Shown: piece after piece, positions 32,109-41,423 of the stretch | Layout: each line of letters opens with the position of its first letter | Numbering within the stretch: position 1 is the stretch's first letter | DNA from: Alphaproteobacteria bacterium UBA6178 | GTDB lineage: Bacteria; Pseudomonadota; Alphaproteobacteria; Rickettsiales; UBA3002 | NCBI GenBank assembly: GCA_002422205.1 | Contig: DITS01000032.1 | Coordinates: 1-43,024, forward strand | Length of the DNA stretch: 43,024 nt | Direction: 5' to 3' | Translations under genes and position numbers: made by a program | The notes under the pieces: model-generated | The model's database searches: none | What the model was told of the DNA's origin: nothing | The model's input: the letters and a program-made list of their open reading frames with translations, nothing else

Positions 32109-33109
32109 GCGCGCACACACTCGCGCAGTTATGGCAGCGCGGCGCTGAATTTTTAGGCTGTAAGCATGCGATTATGGGCGGTGCCATGAGCTGGGTGTCG
32201 GAGCGAAATTTAGTGGCGGCGCTGTCGAATGCCGGCGCGTTTGGCGTGATTGCGGCAAGCTCAATGCCACCGCATCTGCTCGATAATGAAATCAAGGAAA
32301 CAAAAAAACGCACGCAAAAGCCATTCGGGGTTAATCTGATTATCATGCACCCGCAGCTGGATGAGCTGGTTGCTGTGTGCGCAGAGAATAACGTGACGCA
32401 TGTGGTGCTGGCAGGGGGCATTCCCAAACGCGCGACGATCAACGCTATCAAAGCCTATGGCGGTAAGGTGATCGGTTTTGCGCCGACCGCGTCGATTGGT
32501 AAAAAACTGGTGCGCGACGGCGTCGATGCGTTGGTAATTGAGGGCACCGAAGCGGGCGGCCATATCGGCCCTGTTTCCACCTCGGTGCTCGCGCAGGAAA
32601 TTTTGCCGCATATCAGCGAAGTGCCGGTATTTGTGGCGGGCGGCATTGGTCGTGGCGAGGCGATTGTGGGGTATCTGCAAATGGGCGCCTCGGGCGTGCA
32701 GCTCGGCACGCGTTTTGTGTGCGCGGATGAATCCATCGCGCATGATAATTTTAAACAGATTTTCATTAAATCAAACGCACGTGATGCCACCGCCTCGGTG
32801 CAATATCACCCCGATTTTGCGGTGATTCCGGTGCGTGCAATTCAAAATAAAGCCACGGAAGACTTCACCCGCTTTCAAAAGGAAACCGTCGAAAAGGTGT
32901 TTTCCGGTGCGCTGGAGAAGGGCGCGGCACAGCTGGAAATCGAGCATTTCTGGGCCGGAGCGCTGCGTAAAGCGGTGATTGATGGCGATGTGGAGCGCGG
33001 CTCGGTGATGGCCGGACAATCGGTCGGCATGGTGCAGCGCACACAACCCATGCAAGAAATCATTGACGAATTGACCTCTCAGGCGGCACAATACTTATTG
33101 AAAAATTAG
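32105..33109 (+). CDS. Nitronate monooxygenase/FabK-like flavoprotein
   Basis: A 334-residue TIM-barrel FMN protein of the nitronate monooxygenase (2-nitropropane dioxygenase) family. Key segments are HAIMGGAMSWVSERNLVAALSNAGAFGVIAA at the N-terminus, VIEGTEAGGHIGP, and FVAGGIGRGEAIVGYLQMGASGVQLGTRF with the phosphate-binding loop. The same family includes the enoyl-ACP reductase FabK, whose motifs (EGxEAGGHxG) are shared, so a role in lipid synthesis cannot be excluded. Translationally coupled to lysC (ATGA overlap) without an obvious metabolic link. Confidence 0.82.
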   Translation: MSAHTLAQLWQRGAEFLGCKHAIMGGAMSWVSERNLVAALSNAGAFGVIAASSMPPHLLDNEIKETKKRTQKPFGVNLIIMHPQLDELVAVCAENNVTHVVLAGGIPKRATINAIKAYGGKVIGFAPTASIGKKLVRDGVDALVIEGTEAGGHIGPVSTSVLAQEILPHISEVPVFVAGGIGRGEAIVGYLQMGASGVQLGTRFVCADESIAHDNFKQIFIKSNARDATASVQYHPDFAVIPVRAIQNKATEDFTRFQKETVEKVFSGALEKGAAQLEIEHFWAGALRKAVIDGDVERGSVMAGQSVGMVQRTQPMQEIIDELTSQAAQYLLKN

Positions 33110-33155
33110 GCCGTCTCCTTTCATCATGGCGGCACCTTAACAAAGTGTCGGCAGC

Positions 33156-35435
33156 ATGAGTCAACTGTATATGATAGACAAGACCACCACACCGCTTGTG
33201 CTGCTGCGCAAAGTACGCGATGTCATGCGCACCGCCGAAAAGCCGCAAACCCGACTCAACAAACTCACCAAAGTGATCGCGCGCGGCTTCGATTCGCAGG
33301 TCTGCTCTATCTATTTTGCGCGCGCCGGTGATATATTAGAGCTGTATGCCACGCAAGGGTTACGGCAAGACGCGGTGCATAAAACACAGCTGCGTTTTGG
33401 CGAGGGGCTGGTGGGTGAAATTGCCGTATTGCAAGCGCCACTGAATTTGCCCGAAGCGGTGCAGCATCCTAAATTCGCCTACCGCGCGGAAACCGGCGAG
33501 GATGATTTTCATTCGCTCTGCGGTGTGCCGATTTTATACAACCATCGCGTGATTGGTGTGCTGGTGGTGCAAAGCATTGATGCCAAGATTTACTCCGAAG
33601 ATCAGATCGAGATTTTGCAAACCGTCGCCATGGTGCTGGCCGAGCTGGCGATAGCCAGCCATGTGGTGGAGATGAAAGATATTACCGGCGAGGCGGATAA
33701 CATCACCAACTCGCATTATTACAGCGGGCTGAAGCTGGCGCCGGGCCTTGCTAAGGCAACGGTGGTGCTGCACCGTCCCAAAATCGACATTGTAAAACTG
33801 GTATCGGATGATCCGGTATTTGAGGAAGAACGGCTGCATAAAGCAGTGGCGGAATTGCAGGAATCGGTCGAGGCGCTGATTCGCAATGCGGCGCTGAGCA
33901 AGGGCGATAGCAAGCTCGAAATTTTAGAAGCCTACCGCATGTTCACCTATGATAAGGGCTGGTTGGAACGGATTGTTGAAGCCATTCACAGCGGCCTGAC
34001 CGCAGATGCGGCAGTAAAAAAAGTGCAGGAGCAAATGTATGCGCGCATGTCGCGCATGGGCAGCGCCTATATCCGCGAACGTATTCAGGATTTGGACGAT
34101 TTGTCGACGCGGCTGCTCTACCATCTGGCGGGGATCAGCCCCACATCGGCGCAGTCACAATTGCCGGATGCCTATATTCTGGTGGCAAAATCCATCGGCC
34201 CTGCAGAGCTGCTCGAATATAGCAATAAGGGCCTGAAAGGCGTGATGCTGGAGGAGGGCTCTAGCACGTCCCACGTGGCGATTATTGCACGGATGATGGA
34301 TATTCCGATGATTTCGCGCATCCCCGATGTGATTCATCAGGTACGAAAAGGCGATCTGGCGATTATCGACGGCGACAATGGCGAAGCCTATATCCGCCCG
34401 CCTGAAGACGTGGTGCAGGCCATCGACGAGCATATTGCGCTGCGTCGCCTGCGCGACGCCGAATATGAATCCAAACGTGATTTACCGGCGGTGTCGCTCG
34501 ATGAGCAGACGGTATCGCTGAATCTGAATATCGGGCTGTATCTGGATGCGGCGCAGCTGAGCCGTCCCGATGTGGACGGGATCGGGCTGTATCGTACTGA
34601 GCTACCGTATCTGGCCAGCTCCGATATCCCCGATGTCGATGAGCAAAAGAAAATGTATGGTGAAATTTTCCGCCATGCCAAAGGCAAACGCGTGATTTTC
34701 CGTAGTTTTGATATTGGCGGCGACAAGCAGGTGCCCTATGTGCAAATCGGCAATGAGGAAAACCCCGCCATGGGCTGGCGCGCCACCCGCATCGGGCTGG
34801 ACAGACCGGTGATTTTGCGCCGCCAGTTCCGCGCGCTCATTCGCGCGGCGGGCGGCAATGTGCTGCATATCATGTTTCCTTTTATTGCCGATGTGAGCGA
34901 GTTTGACGAAACCAAAACCATTCTCGATCGCGAGCTGGAGCGCGCTAAGGTTGAAGGGCTGAAGCTGCCGTCTGCGGTAAAAGTGGGCAGCATGATTGAG
35001 ATTCCGTCTTTACTGTTCCAACTGCCGACATTGCTCAAAAAGGTCGATTTCGTCTCGGTGGGTAGCAATGACTTACTGCAATTCCTCTATGCCTGTGATC
35101 GCGGCAGCGAACGGCTCTCGGGCCGTTATGACCCGCTATCGCCGGTGGTGATGGGCATTGTGCGCCAGATGGTGCAGCAATGCGCCGAAGCGAAGGTGGA
35201 TCTGGGTTTTTGTGGTGCGATGGCATCCAAACCGCTGGAAGCCATGGCGCTGATGGGCTGTGGGGTGCGTAATATTTCGGTGCCACCCGCCGCCATCGGG
35301 CCGGTGAAAGCCATGGTACGGGCCCTCAATGTGGGCGAGCTGGAGCGCAAAATGACCAAATGGATCAAGCTGCCCGAGCATTCGTTGCGCAACTTGCTGG
35401 AAGATTTTGCTAAGGCGAATAACGTACCGTTATAG
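33156..35435 (+). CDS. ptsP: Phosphoenolpyruvate-protein phosphotransferase PtsP (enzyme I-Ntr)
   Basis: First component of the nitrogen-related phosphotransferase relay, which takes phosphate from PEP and passes it to NPr. The 759 residues consist of an N-terminal GAF domain (~20-165, DSQVCSIYFARAGDILELYAT, LCGVPILYNHRVIGVLVVQS) and the enzyme I part. The active-site histidine is His373 in SSTSHVAIIARMMDIPMI. The PEP-binding barrel shows GLYRTELPYL, FRSFDIGGDKQVPY, MFPFIADVSE and the cysteine loop DLGFCGAMAS. The first Met is taken as the start. Position after lysC is common in alphaproteobacteria. No PtsN or NPr gene is seen here. Confidence 0.94.
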   Translation: MSQLYMIDKTTTPLVLLRKVRDVMRTAEKPQTRLNKLTKVIARGFDSQVCSIYFARAGDILELYATQGLRQDAVHKTQLRFGEGLVGEIAVLQAPLNLPEAVQHPKFAYRAETGEDDFHSLCGVPILYNHRVIGVLVVQSIDAKIYSEDQIEILQTVAMVLAELAIASHVVEMKDITGEADNITNSHYYSGLKLAPGLAKATVVLHRPKIDIVKLVSDDPVFEEERLHKAVAELQESVEALIRNAALSKGDSKLEILEAYRMFTYDKGWLERIVEAIHSGLTADAAVKKVQEQMYARMSRMGSAYIRERIQDLDDLSTRLLYHLAGISPTSAQSQLPDAYILVAKSIGPAELLEYSNKGLKGVMLEEGSSTSHVAIIARMMDIPMISRIPDVIHQVRKGDLAIIDGDNGEAYIRPPEDVVQAIDEHIALRRLRDAEYESKRDLPAVSLDEQTVSLNLNIGLYLDAAQLSRPDVDGIGLYRTELPYLASSDIPDVDEQKKMYGEIFRHAKGKRVIFRSFDIGGDKQVPYVQIGNEENPAMGWRATRIGLDRPVILRRQFRALIRAAGGNVLHIMFPFIADVSEFDETKTILDRELERAKVEGLKLPSAVKVGSMIEIPSLLFQLPTLLKKVDFVSVGSNDLLQFLYACDRGSERLSGRYDPLSPVVMGIVRQMVQQCAEAKVDLGFCGAMASKPLEAMALMGCGVRNISVPPAAIGPVKAMVRALNVGELERKMTKWIKLPEHSLRNLLEDFAKANNVPL

Positions 35436-35483
35436 GTGCAGGGAATGGGGATTGCAGATTCTTGTTTTGTCAGTGCAAAGTCA

Positions 35484-35512
35484 TTGCGTAACGCGGCTAA
35501 TCATCGTATAAC
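35484..35512 (+). promoter_or_regulatory. Candidate promoter for the rodZ-like/ispG/hisS/prfA run
   Basis: TTGCGT (35484-35489) and TATAAC (35507-35512) are 17 bases apart in the 115-bp gap after ptsP. The -10 matches at five of six positions, the -35 at three. It would serve the following overlapping genes. Confidence 0.4.
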
Positions 35513-35550
35513 TCGCGCTCACATAATCCGTTCAAAAGAGTAATGAAGCG

Positions 35551-36177
35551 ATGAGTGGACAACCCACCCCACAACCAGACGAGCAGTTGCAGGAATACCA
35601 GCATATTGGCGCCTATTTGCGTGATTTGCGTTTGCATTACCGGCTGAAAATTACCGATGTGGCGCTGCGCCTGCATATTCGCGCCAAATATATTGAAGCG
35701 ATTGAAGAAGGCCGCATCGAGGAATTGCCGGGCAAGGTTTATACAATCGGCTATATCCAGAATTATGCTGAATTTCTGGGGCTAAACGGTCAAGACGTAC
35801 TGCAACAATATGAAGAAATCGAAAAACTCGATAAGCGCCAGGTTTTCCGCGTCATCGAACCGACCAGCCGTCAGGGACTGCCCAGCCGCCGCCTGCTGGC
35901 GCTATGCGTGGTGATTGCGATTGTCGCCTTTGTGCTGGCGCAGTTTTTCAGCACCTCGCGTGATCAGGATGTGTCACTGGATGTACGGGTGGATAAGGTG
36001 CCGCAGCGTATTATGGAGCAAGCCAAACAAGCGATTATTTCGACCAGTGTGAATGCGGCTTGTCTGGATACGGAGTCGGGCCGTTTTTATCCGCCCTGTT
36101 ACGGGCTGCAATGGCGGGCACCGATGGTGCCTTTTGAGTTGAAGCCTGCCAGTACGATTATGGAACTAAGCCGATGA
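35551..36177 (+). CDS. Short RodZ-like helix-turn-helix membrane protein
   Basis: A 208-residue protein with an N-terminal HTH of the RodZ type (~18-80: IGAYLRDLRLHYRLKITDVALRLHI, YIEAIEEGRIEELPGKVYTIGYIQNYAEFLGL) and one transmembrane helix at ~115-133 (LLALCVVIAIVAFVLAQFF). The usual C-terminal DUF4115 beta domain is missing; instead ~75 residues with two cysteines (CLDTESGRFYPPC) follow. RodZ links MreB to the envelope; here the short form may retain only the cytoplasmic interaction. Its stop overlaps the ispG start (ATGA), the usual neighbour in this lineage. Confidence 0.82.
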   Translation: MSGQPTPQPDEQLQEYQHIGAYLRDLRLHYRLKITDVALRLHIRAKYIEAIEEGRIEELPGKVYTIGYIQNYAEFLGLNGQDVLQQYEEIEKLDKRQVFRVIEPTSRQGLPSRRLLALCVVIAIVAFVLAQFFSTSRDQDVSLDVRVDKVPQRIMEQAKQAIISTSVNAACLDTESGRFYPPCYGLQWRAPMVPFELKPASTIMELSR

Positions 36178-37412
36178 GCCAGCGCCTTGCACGCCGTGCC
36201 AGCCATCGCGTGGTGATTGGCCCATACAGCATAGGCGGCGCTGCGCCGGTGCTGGTGCAATCCATGACCAATACCGATACCGCCGATGTCGCCTCGACCG
36301 TGGCGCAGGTGAAGGCGCTGGCGGATGCCGGATCGGAGATTGTACGCATTACCGTGAATAACGAGGAGTCCGCGCGTGCCGTGCCGCTGATTCGTGCACA
36401 GCTCGACGCGCTGGGCTGCGCCGTGCCGCTGGTGGGTGATTTTCATTATAACGGCCATCGCTTGCTCGCCGATTATCCCGATATGGCGGTCGCGCTGGCG
36501 AAATACCGTATCAATCCCGGCAATGTGGGATTTGGCAGCAAGCAGGATGCGCAATTCGCGCAAATGATTGAGCAGGCGATACTGCACCAGAAACCCGTGC
36601 GTATCGGCGTGAACTGGGGCAGCCTTGACCAGCAAATGCTGGCGCGACTGATGGATGAGAATGCGCAAAGCGTGGAGCCAAAATCGGCTGACGAAGTGGC
36701 GCGCGAGGCGCTGGTGCTCTCGGCATTACATAGTGCGCAAAAAGCCGAAGCGATCGGGTTGCCAGCCGACCGGATTATTTTGTCATGCAAGGTCAGCCGC
36801 GTACAGGATTTGATCGCTGTGTACCGCGATTTAGCGGCGCGCTGCGCCTATCCGCTGCATTTAGGCCTGACCGAGGCGGGCATGGGGTCGAAGGGGATTG
36901 TGGCCTCCACCGCCGCCTTATCGGTGCTGTTGCAGGAAGGCATAGGTGACACCATCCGCATTTCGCTTACACCCGAGCCGAATGGCGACCGCACACAAGA
37001 AGTGATTGTGGCGCAGGAGATTTTGCAAACCATGGGCCTGCGCGCGTTTAACCCGCTGGTAACAGCGTGCCCCGGCTGCGGACGCACCACCAGCACCGTG
37101 TTTCAGGAGCTGGCTGAGAGTATTCAATATTACATTCGTGAGCGCATGCCCTATTGGAAACAGCATTACGCCGGTGTAGAATCGATGGATGTGGCGGTGA
37201 TGGGATGCATTGTAAACGGGCCGGGGGAAAGCAAACATGCCAATATCGGCATCAGCTTGCCCGGCACTGGCGAATCTCCCGTTGCGCCGGTATTTGAAGA
37301 CGGGCAGAAAGTGGCAACTCTGCGCGGCGATGATATTGCCGAGCAATTCAAGGCAAGGCTGGAGCATTATATTGAACGCACCTACGGACAGGATACACGC
37401 TATGCATCGTAA
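36174..37412 (+). CDS. ispG: 4-hydroxy-3-methylbut-2-enyl diphosphate synthase IspG
   Basis: Iron-sulfur enzyme of the MEP isoprenoid pathway (MEcPP to HMBPP). It has 412 residues. The N-terminal TIM barrel opens with GGAAPVLVQSMTNTDTADV; the 4Fe-4S ligands are Cys299 and Cys302 (TACPGCGRTT), Cys345 and the neighbouring glutamate 352 (MGCIVNGPGES). The barrel also shows VPLVGDFHYNGH and NPGNVGFG. It overlaps the genes on both sides. Presence of ispG shows that the organism makes isoprenoids by the MEP route. Confidence 0.96.
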   Translation: MSQRLARRASHRVVIGPYSIGGAAPVLVQSMTNTDTADVASTVAQVKALADAGSEIVRITVNNEESARAVPLIRAQLDALGCAVPLVGDFHYNGHRLLADYPDMAVALAKYRINPGNVGFGSKQDAQFAQMIEQAILHQKPVRIGVNWGSLDQQMLARLMDENAQSVEPKSADEVAREALVLSALHSAQKAEAIGLPADRIILSCKVSRVQDLIAVYRDLAARCAYPLHLGLTEAGMGSKGIVASTAALSVLLQEGIGDTIRISLTPEPNGDRTQEVIVAQEILQTMGLRAFNPLVTACPGCGRTTSTVFQELAESIQYYIRERMPYWKQHYAGVESMDVAVMGCIVNGPGESKHANIGISLPGTGESPVAPVFEDGQKVATLRGDDIAEQFKARLEHYIERTYGQDTRYAS

Positions 37413-38223
37413 CGCATGGATGATAGTGGCAGCCGGATGGCTGGCAGCATCAGGCGCGCAGGCACAGGATACCGTGCCGCTTGCACCCCCTGTCGTTGAG
37501 CCGCAAATTGCACCATCGGAAGGCGAGGTGCAAACGGACAAAGCGGCAGATGCGCCGGCCCCGGCGATGACGGTGGAAGAGGCGTTGTTTGATGCCATCC
37601 GCCGCAATGATGATGCGCGCGTACGCATGCTGATGCGCGCGCAGTCTGTCGATATATCGCAGCCCAATGCGCAAGGTGAATACCCCCTGTTGCTGGCGGT
37701 AACGCATGCGTCGCTTGATATTGTCAAAATGATCACCGGTGCCGGTGCCGATGTGATGGTCACCGATACGCAGGGACGCAACGCGCTGCATATCGCGGCA
37801 GCGCAGGGCGATCTGGATAAGGTGAAGCTGATGATTGCATTGCACCTGCCCGCAGAGCAGCCCGACCGCGAAGGGATGACGGCCCTGTATCATGCGTATA
37901 GTGCAGGTAATACGCTGATCCCCGATTACCTGATTGAAAAAGAGGGCGCGAAAGTGAACCGGCTGGACACCAAGGGTGAGCCGCTGGCTTTTCGTGCGAT
38001 TGGCGCAAGGGATAATGAAGAGGTGGCTAAACATTTGATTGCGCACAAGGTCAGCCTGTTTCGCAAAAATACGGCAGGCCAGACCTTGCATGAATATGCG
38101 CAGCGCTTAGGTCATTCACGAAGCGCTAAATTGTTGCAGGAAGCGTATGATGCGGCGGTGAAGGCGCATCAGGAAAAACTAAAGCAACAAACCCCTGCAA
38201 CGGAGTCGCCCACCTATGAGTAA
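37402..38223 (+). CDS. Exported ankyrin-repeat protein
   Basis: Start at 37402, inside the end of ispG, because it yields a signal peptide (MHRNAWMIVAAGWLAASGAQA, cleavage after ~21); an earlier in-frame start at 37237 lies deep in ispG. The 273-residue precursor has about four ankyrin repeats from ~60 to 250: EALFDAIRRNDDARVRMLMRA, GEYPLLLAVTHASLDIVKMI, GRNALHIAAAQGDLDKVKLMI and GMTALYHAYSAGNTLIPDYLI, with a further weak one. The C-terminal ~25 residues are lysine/glutamine-rich. Ankyrin repeats bind proteins; a periplasmic or secreted location is inferred from the signal. Overlaps hisS by eight bases. Confidence 0.85.
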   Translation: MHRNAWMIVAAGWLAASGAQAQDTVPLAPPVVEPQIAPSEGEVQTDKAADAPAPAMTVEEALFDAIRRNDDARVRMLMRAQSVDISQPNAQGEYPLLLAVTHASLDIVKMITGAGADVMVTDTQGRNALHIAAAQGDLDKVKLMIALHLPAEQPDREGMTALYHAYSAGNTLIPDYLIEKEGAKVNRLDTKGEPLAFRAIGARDNEEVAKHLIAHKVSLFRKNTAGQTLHEYAQRLGHSRSAKLLQEAYDAAVKAHQEKLKQQTPATESPTYE

Positions 38224-39490
38224 GCCATTGCAACCGGTGCGCGGCACGCATGATTTGATTGGCCGCGATTGCGCCGCCTATCAGCATGTGGTGGATGTGG
38301 CAGCGCGCGTGGCGGGCTGCTATGGCTTCGCCCCGATTATGACGCCGGTTTTTGAAAATTCCGATGTGTTTCACCGCACGCTGGGCGATACGTCGGATGT
38401 GGTAAGCAAGGAAACCTATAGCTTCACCGATCGCGGCGGCGAGTCGATTACGCTGCGCCCCGAATTTACCGCCGGTGTGGCACGCGCCTTTATTTCCAAC
38501 GGGCTGCAGCAGCATGTGCCGTGCAAATATTTTTATGCCGGTGCGGCGTTTCGCTATGAGCGCCCGCAAAAAGGCCGCATGCGCCAGTTTCATCAAATCG
38601 GCGTGGAATTACTCGGCGCGCCCGAAGTGCAGGCTGATATCGAAATCATTGCGCTCGGCGCGCAAGTGATTGCGGCATTGGGCTTATCAGAGCAGGTGAC
38701 GCTGGAATTGAATTCGCTGGGCGACGGGCCCAGTCGCGCCGCCTACCGCACGGCCCTGGTGACCTATTTGCAAGCGCATAAAGACCAGCTATCGGATGAT
38801 AGTTTAACCCGGCTGGCAAAAAACCCGCTGCGCGTGCTGGATTCGAAAGCGCCGCAAGATAAAGCCGTGGTGGCCAACGCGCCCAGCATGCATGCTTTTT
38901 TCAATGACGGGGCCAACGCGTTTTTTGCGCAGCTATGCGCCGGACTCGATGCGCTGGGCATTGCCTATACGCACAATCCGAATTTGGTGCGCGGGTTGGA
39001 TTATTACAGCCATACCGTGTTTGAATTTACTACGCAGGCGCTGGGCGCGCAAAATACCGTGCTGGCTGGTGGCCGCTATGACGGGCTGATCGAGCTGATG
39101 GGCGGCCAGCCCACCGCAGGCATCGGCTTTGCCGCTGGGGTAGAGCGTTTAATGGCGCTGATTGAGGAAACCAATGCGGCCAGCCTGCCCGCGCCTACGC
39201 GCCCGATTGTGCTGGTGCCGCTGGGCGACGCAGCCGAAGCGCAGGCGCTGCACATCGCCTACCGTTTGCGCGGCGCCGGATTTGTGATTGAGCAGGCCTA
39301 TAAAGGCAATATGTCGAAGCGCCTTAAGAAAGCAAATCAGCAGAATGCGCTGGCCGCGATTATTCTGGGCGAAGACGAGCTGAAAAACGGGGTGGCCTCC
39401 TTGCGGATTTTTGATAGTAGCGAGCAGCGCAACGTGCCACTGGATGATCTTGAACAGGCATTAGCCGCTATACGGAATGAAGCATTATGA
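38216..39490 (+). CDS. hisS: Histidyl-tRNA synthetase
   Basis: Charges tRNA-His; class II enzyme of 424 residues. N-terminal PVRGTHDLIGRDCAAYQHV, motif 2 region FRYERPQKGRMRQFHQIGVELLG, the histidine-binding motif NLVRGLDYYSHTVFEF and motif 3 AGGRYDGLIELMGGQPTAGIGFAAGVERL are all present. The anticodon-binding domain follows from ~325 (PIVLVPLGDAAEAQAL). It overlaps the ankyrin gene by eight bases and prfA by four, so the block is likely one transcript. Confidence 0.96.
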   Translation: MSKPLQPVRGTHDLIGRDCAAYQHVVDVAARVAGCYGFAPIMTPVFENSDVFHRTLGDTSDVVSKETYSFTDRGGESITLRPEFTAGVARAFISNGLQQHVPCKYFYAGAAFRYERPQKGRMRQFHQIGVELLGAPEVQADIEIIALGAQVIAALGLSEQVTLELNSLGDGPSRAAYRTALVTYLQAHKDQLSDDSLTRLAKNPLRVLDSKAPQDKAVVANAPSMHAFFNDGANAFFAQLCAGLDALGIAYTHNPNLVRGLDYYSHTVFEFTTQALGAQNTVLAGGRYDGLIELMGGQPTAGIGFAAGVERLMALIEETNAASLPAPTRPIVLVPLGDAAEAQALHIAYRLRGAGFVIEQAYKGNMSKRLKKANQQNALAAIILGEDELKNGVASLRIFDSSEQRNVPLDDLEQALAAIRNEAL

Positions 39491-40566
39491 AACTCGACTA
39501 TAAGCTCGACCAACTAATCCGCCGGCACAAAGAATTATCCGACGCGATGATGCGCCCCGATGTCGCCAGTGGCGGCGATTATGGCAAATTATCGAAGGAA
39601 CTCTCCGACCTTAATCCGGTGGTGGAAACAGCGATGGCGCTGAAGCAACTCAAAGCCGAAATCGCCGATGCCGAGGCTTTGATTAAAGATAAAAGCAGCG
39701 ACGCCGACATGCGAAGCCTTGCCGAAGAAGAACGCGAGCAGCTGATGCAGCTGGTGCCCAAAATGGAAAAGGATTTGCAGCTGGCATTGCTACCCAAAGA
39801 CGAAGCGGATGAGAAGAACGCGATTCTGGAAGTGCGCGCCGGCACCGGTGGCGAAGAAGCGGCGTTATTTGCGATGTCGCTGTTTCGCATGTATCAGCGC
39901 TATGCCGAGCGCAAGGGCTGGAAATTCGAAGTGATGGAAGTCAGCGAAACCGGACTGGGTGGCTACAAGGAAGCGACCGCCAATATTACTGGTAAAAATG
40001 TCTTTGCGCGGCTGAAATTTGAATCGGGTGTGCATCGGGTGCAACGCGTGCCGGAAACGGAATCGGGCGGGCGGATTCATACCTCGGCGGCGACCGTGGC
40101 AGTGCTGCCCGAAGCCGAAGAAGTCGATATAAAAATCGAAGATAAAGACTTGCGCATCGATGTGTTCCGCGCATCCGGCCCTGGTGGCCAGTCGGTGAAC
40201 ACGACCGATAGCGCGGTGCGGATTGTGCATATTCCCACTGGCGTGACGGTACAGCAGCAGGATGAAAAATCGCAGCATAAAAACAAACTGAAAGCGATGA
40301 AAATTCTGCGCGCGAGACTCTATGATGCGGAGCGCGAAAAGCTGCACAAAGAACGCTCGGATTCACGCAAAGGACAAGTCGGATCGGGGGATCGCTCGGA
40401 GCGCATCCGCACCTATAATTTTCCACAAGGCCGCATCTCAGATCATCGCATCAACCTGACATTATACAAGCTCGCCGAAATCATGGAAGGCGAACTGGAT
40501 GAGGTGGTGGACGCGCTGACCGCCGAAGATCAGGCGGCGATGCTGTCTAGTTTAGCCAATGGCTGA
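39487..40566 (+). CDS. prfA: Peptide chain release factor 1
   Basis: Terminates translation at UAA and UAG. It has 359 residues, the normal length. The stop-codon recognition tripeptide PxT is Pro-Glu-Thr at 189-191 (RVPETESGGRIHTS), and the peptidyl-tRNA hydrolysis motif GGQ is at 233-235 (ASGPGGQSVNTTDSAV). The glutamine 235 is the expected target of the PrmC methyltransferase encoded immediately downstream with an eight-base overlap. Confidence 0.97.
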   Translation: MKLDYKLDQLIRRHKELSDAMMRPDVASGGDYGKLSKELSDLNPVVETAMALKQLKAEIADAEALIKDKSSDADMRSLAEEEREQLMQLVPKMEKDLQLALLPKDEADEKNAILEVRAGTGGEEAALFAMSLFRMYQRYAERKGWKFEVMEVSETGLGGYKEATANITGKNVFARLKFESGVHRVQRVPETESGGRIHTSAATVAVLPEAEEVDIKIEDKDLRIDVFRASGPGGQSVNTTDSAVRIVHIPTGVTVQQQDEKSQHKNKLKAMKILRARLYDAEREKLHKERSDSRKGQVGSGDRSERIRTYNFPQGRISDHRINLTLYKLAEIMEGELDEVVDALTAEDQAAMLSSLANG

Positions 40567-41413
40567 CAGCGCGGGCAGGGTGATGCGTCAGGCGGTGCAG
40601 CAATTACAGGCCGCTGGCGTGGAGAATCCGTTACTTGATGCGCGGTTATTATTGCAGCATGCAATGGGCTGGGATGATGCGCAGTATGTTGCGCAGTCGG
40701 ACGCGCCGCTGGCCGCCAATGCGCAGCAAAATTATCAGGCGATGATAGCGCGGCGCGCAGGCCGCGAGCCCTTGTCGCATATCACCGGCACGCGCGGATT
40801 CTGGCGCGACGCATTTATCATTAGCGCCGATGTGCTCGACCCGCGCCCCGATAGCGAAACCCTGATTGAGGCGATGCTGGACTTGCGTCCCGAACGCAAT
40901 GCGCCATACCGCATTGTGGATTTTGGCACTGGATCGGGCTGCTTGCTGCTGAGCCTGCTGCGCGAATACCCGCAGGCCACAGGGCTGGGTGTGGATTGCA
41001 GCGAGGCCGCACTTGCCGTTGCACGAGCCAATGCCAAGGCATTGAATTTGCAACAAAGAGCAGAATTTATTTGTGCAAATTGGGGAGAGACATTGACAGA
41101 ATGCTATGATATGGTAATCAGCAATCCGCCTTATATTGGTGAGCAGGAAATTGCCCAATTAGCCCCTGAAGTCAAAGAGCACGAGCCGTTTTTGGCGCTT
41201 TGCGGTGGGATGGACGGACTCGCAGCCTATCACACGCTTATGCCTTACATTGCCAGGCATCTGGCACCCGATGGTATTACGGTGATGGAGTTGGGAGCAG
41301 GGCAGGCGGATGCGGTATCAGCAATCGCGCTACAGCACGGGCTGGCAATAAATCAGATACGGGCCGATTTGGCTGGTATCGAACGGGCATTATGTATTAA
41401 CCATCGAGCATGA
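40559..41413 (+). CDS. prmC: Peptide chain release factor N5-glutamine methyltransferase PrmC
   Basis: Methylates the GGQ glutamine of release factors. It has 284 residues. The SAM motif FGTGSGCLLLSLL lies at ~121-133, the acidic motif GVDCSEAALAVARANA follows, and the substrate-binding NPPY is at 189-192 (MVISNPPYIGEQEI). The N-terminal helical domain carries the usual ARRAGREPLSHITGTRGFW. It overlaps prfA, a conserved pair. Confidence 0.96.
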   Translation: MADSAGRVMRQAVQQLQAAGVENPLLDARLLLQHAMGWDDAQYVAQSDAPLAANAQQNYQAMIARRAGREPLSHITGTRGFWRDAFIISADVLDPRPDSETLIEAMLDLRPERNAPYRIVDFGTGSGCLLLSLLREYPQATGLGVDCSEAALAVARANAKALNLQQRAEFICANWGETLTECYDMVISNPPYIGEQEIAQLAPEVKEHEPFLALCGGMDGLAAYHTLMPYIARHLAPDGITVMELGAGQADAVSAIALQHGLAINQIRADLAGIERALCINHRA

Positions 41414-41423
41414 AGGATGTAGC

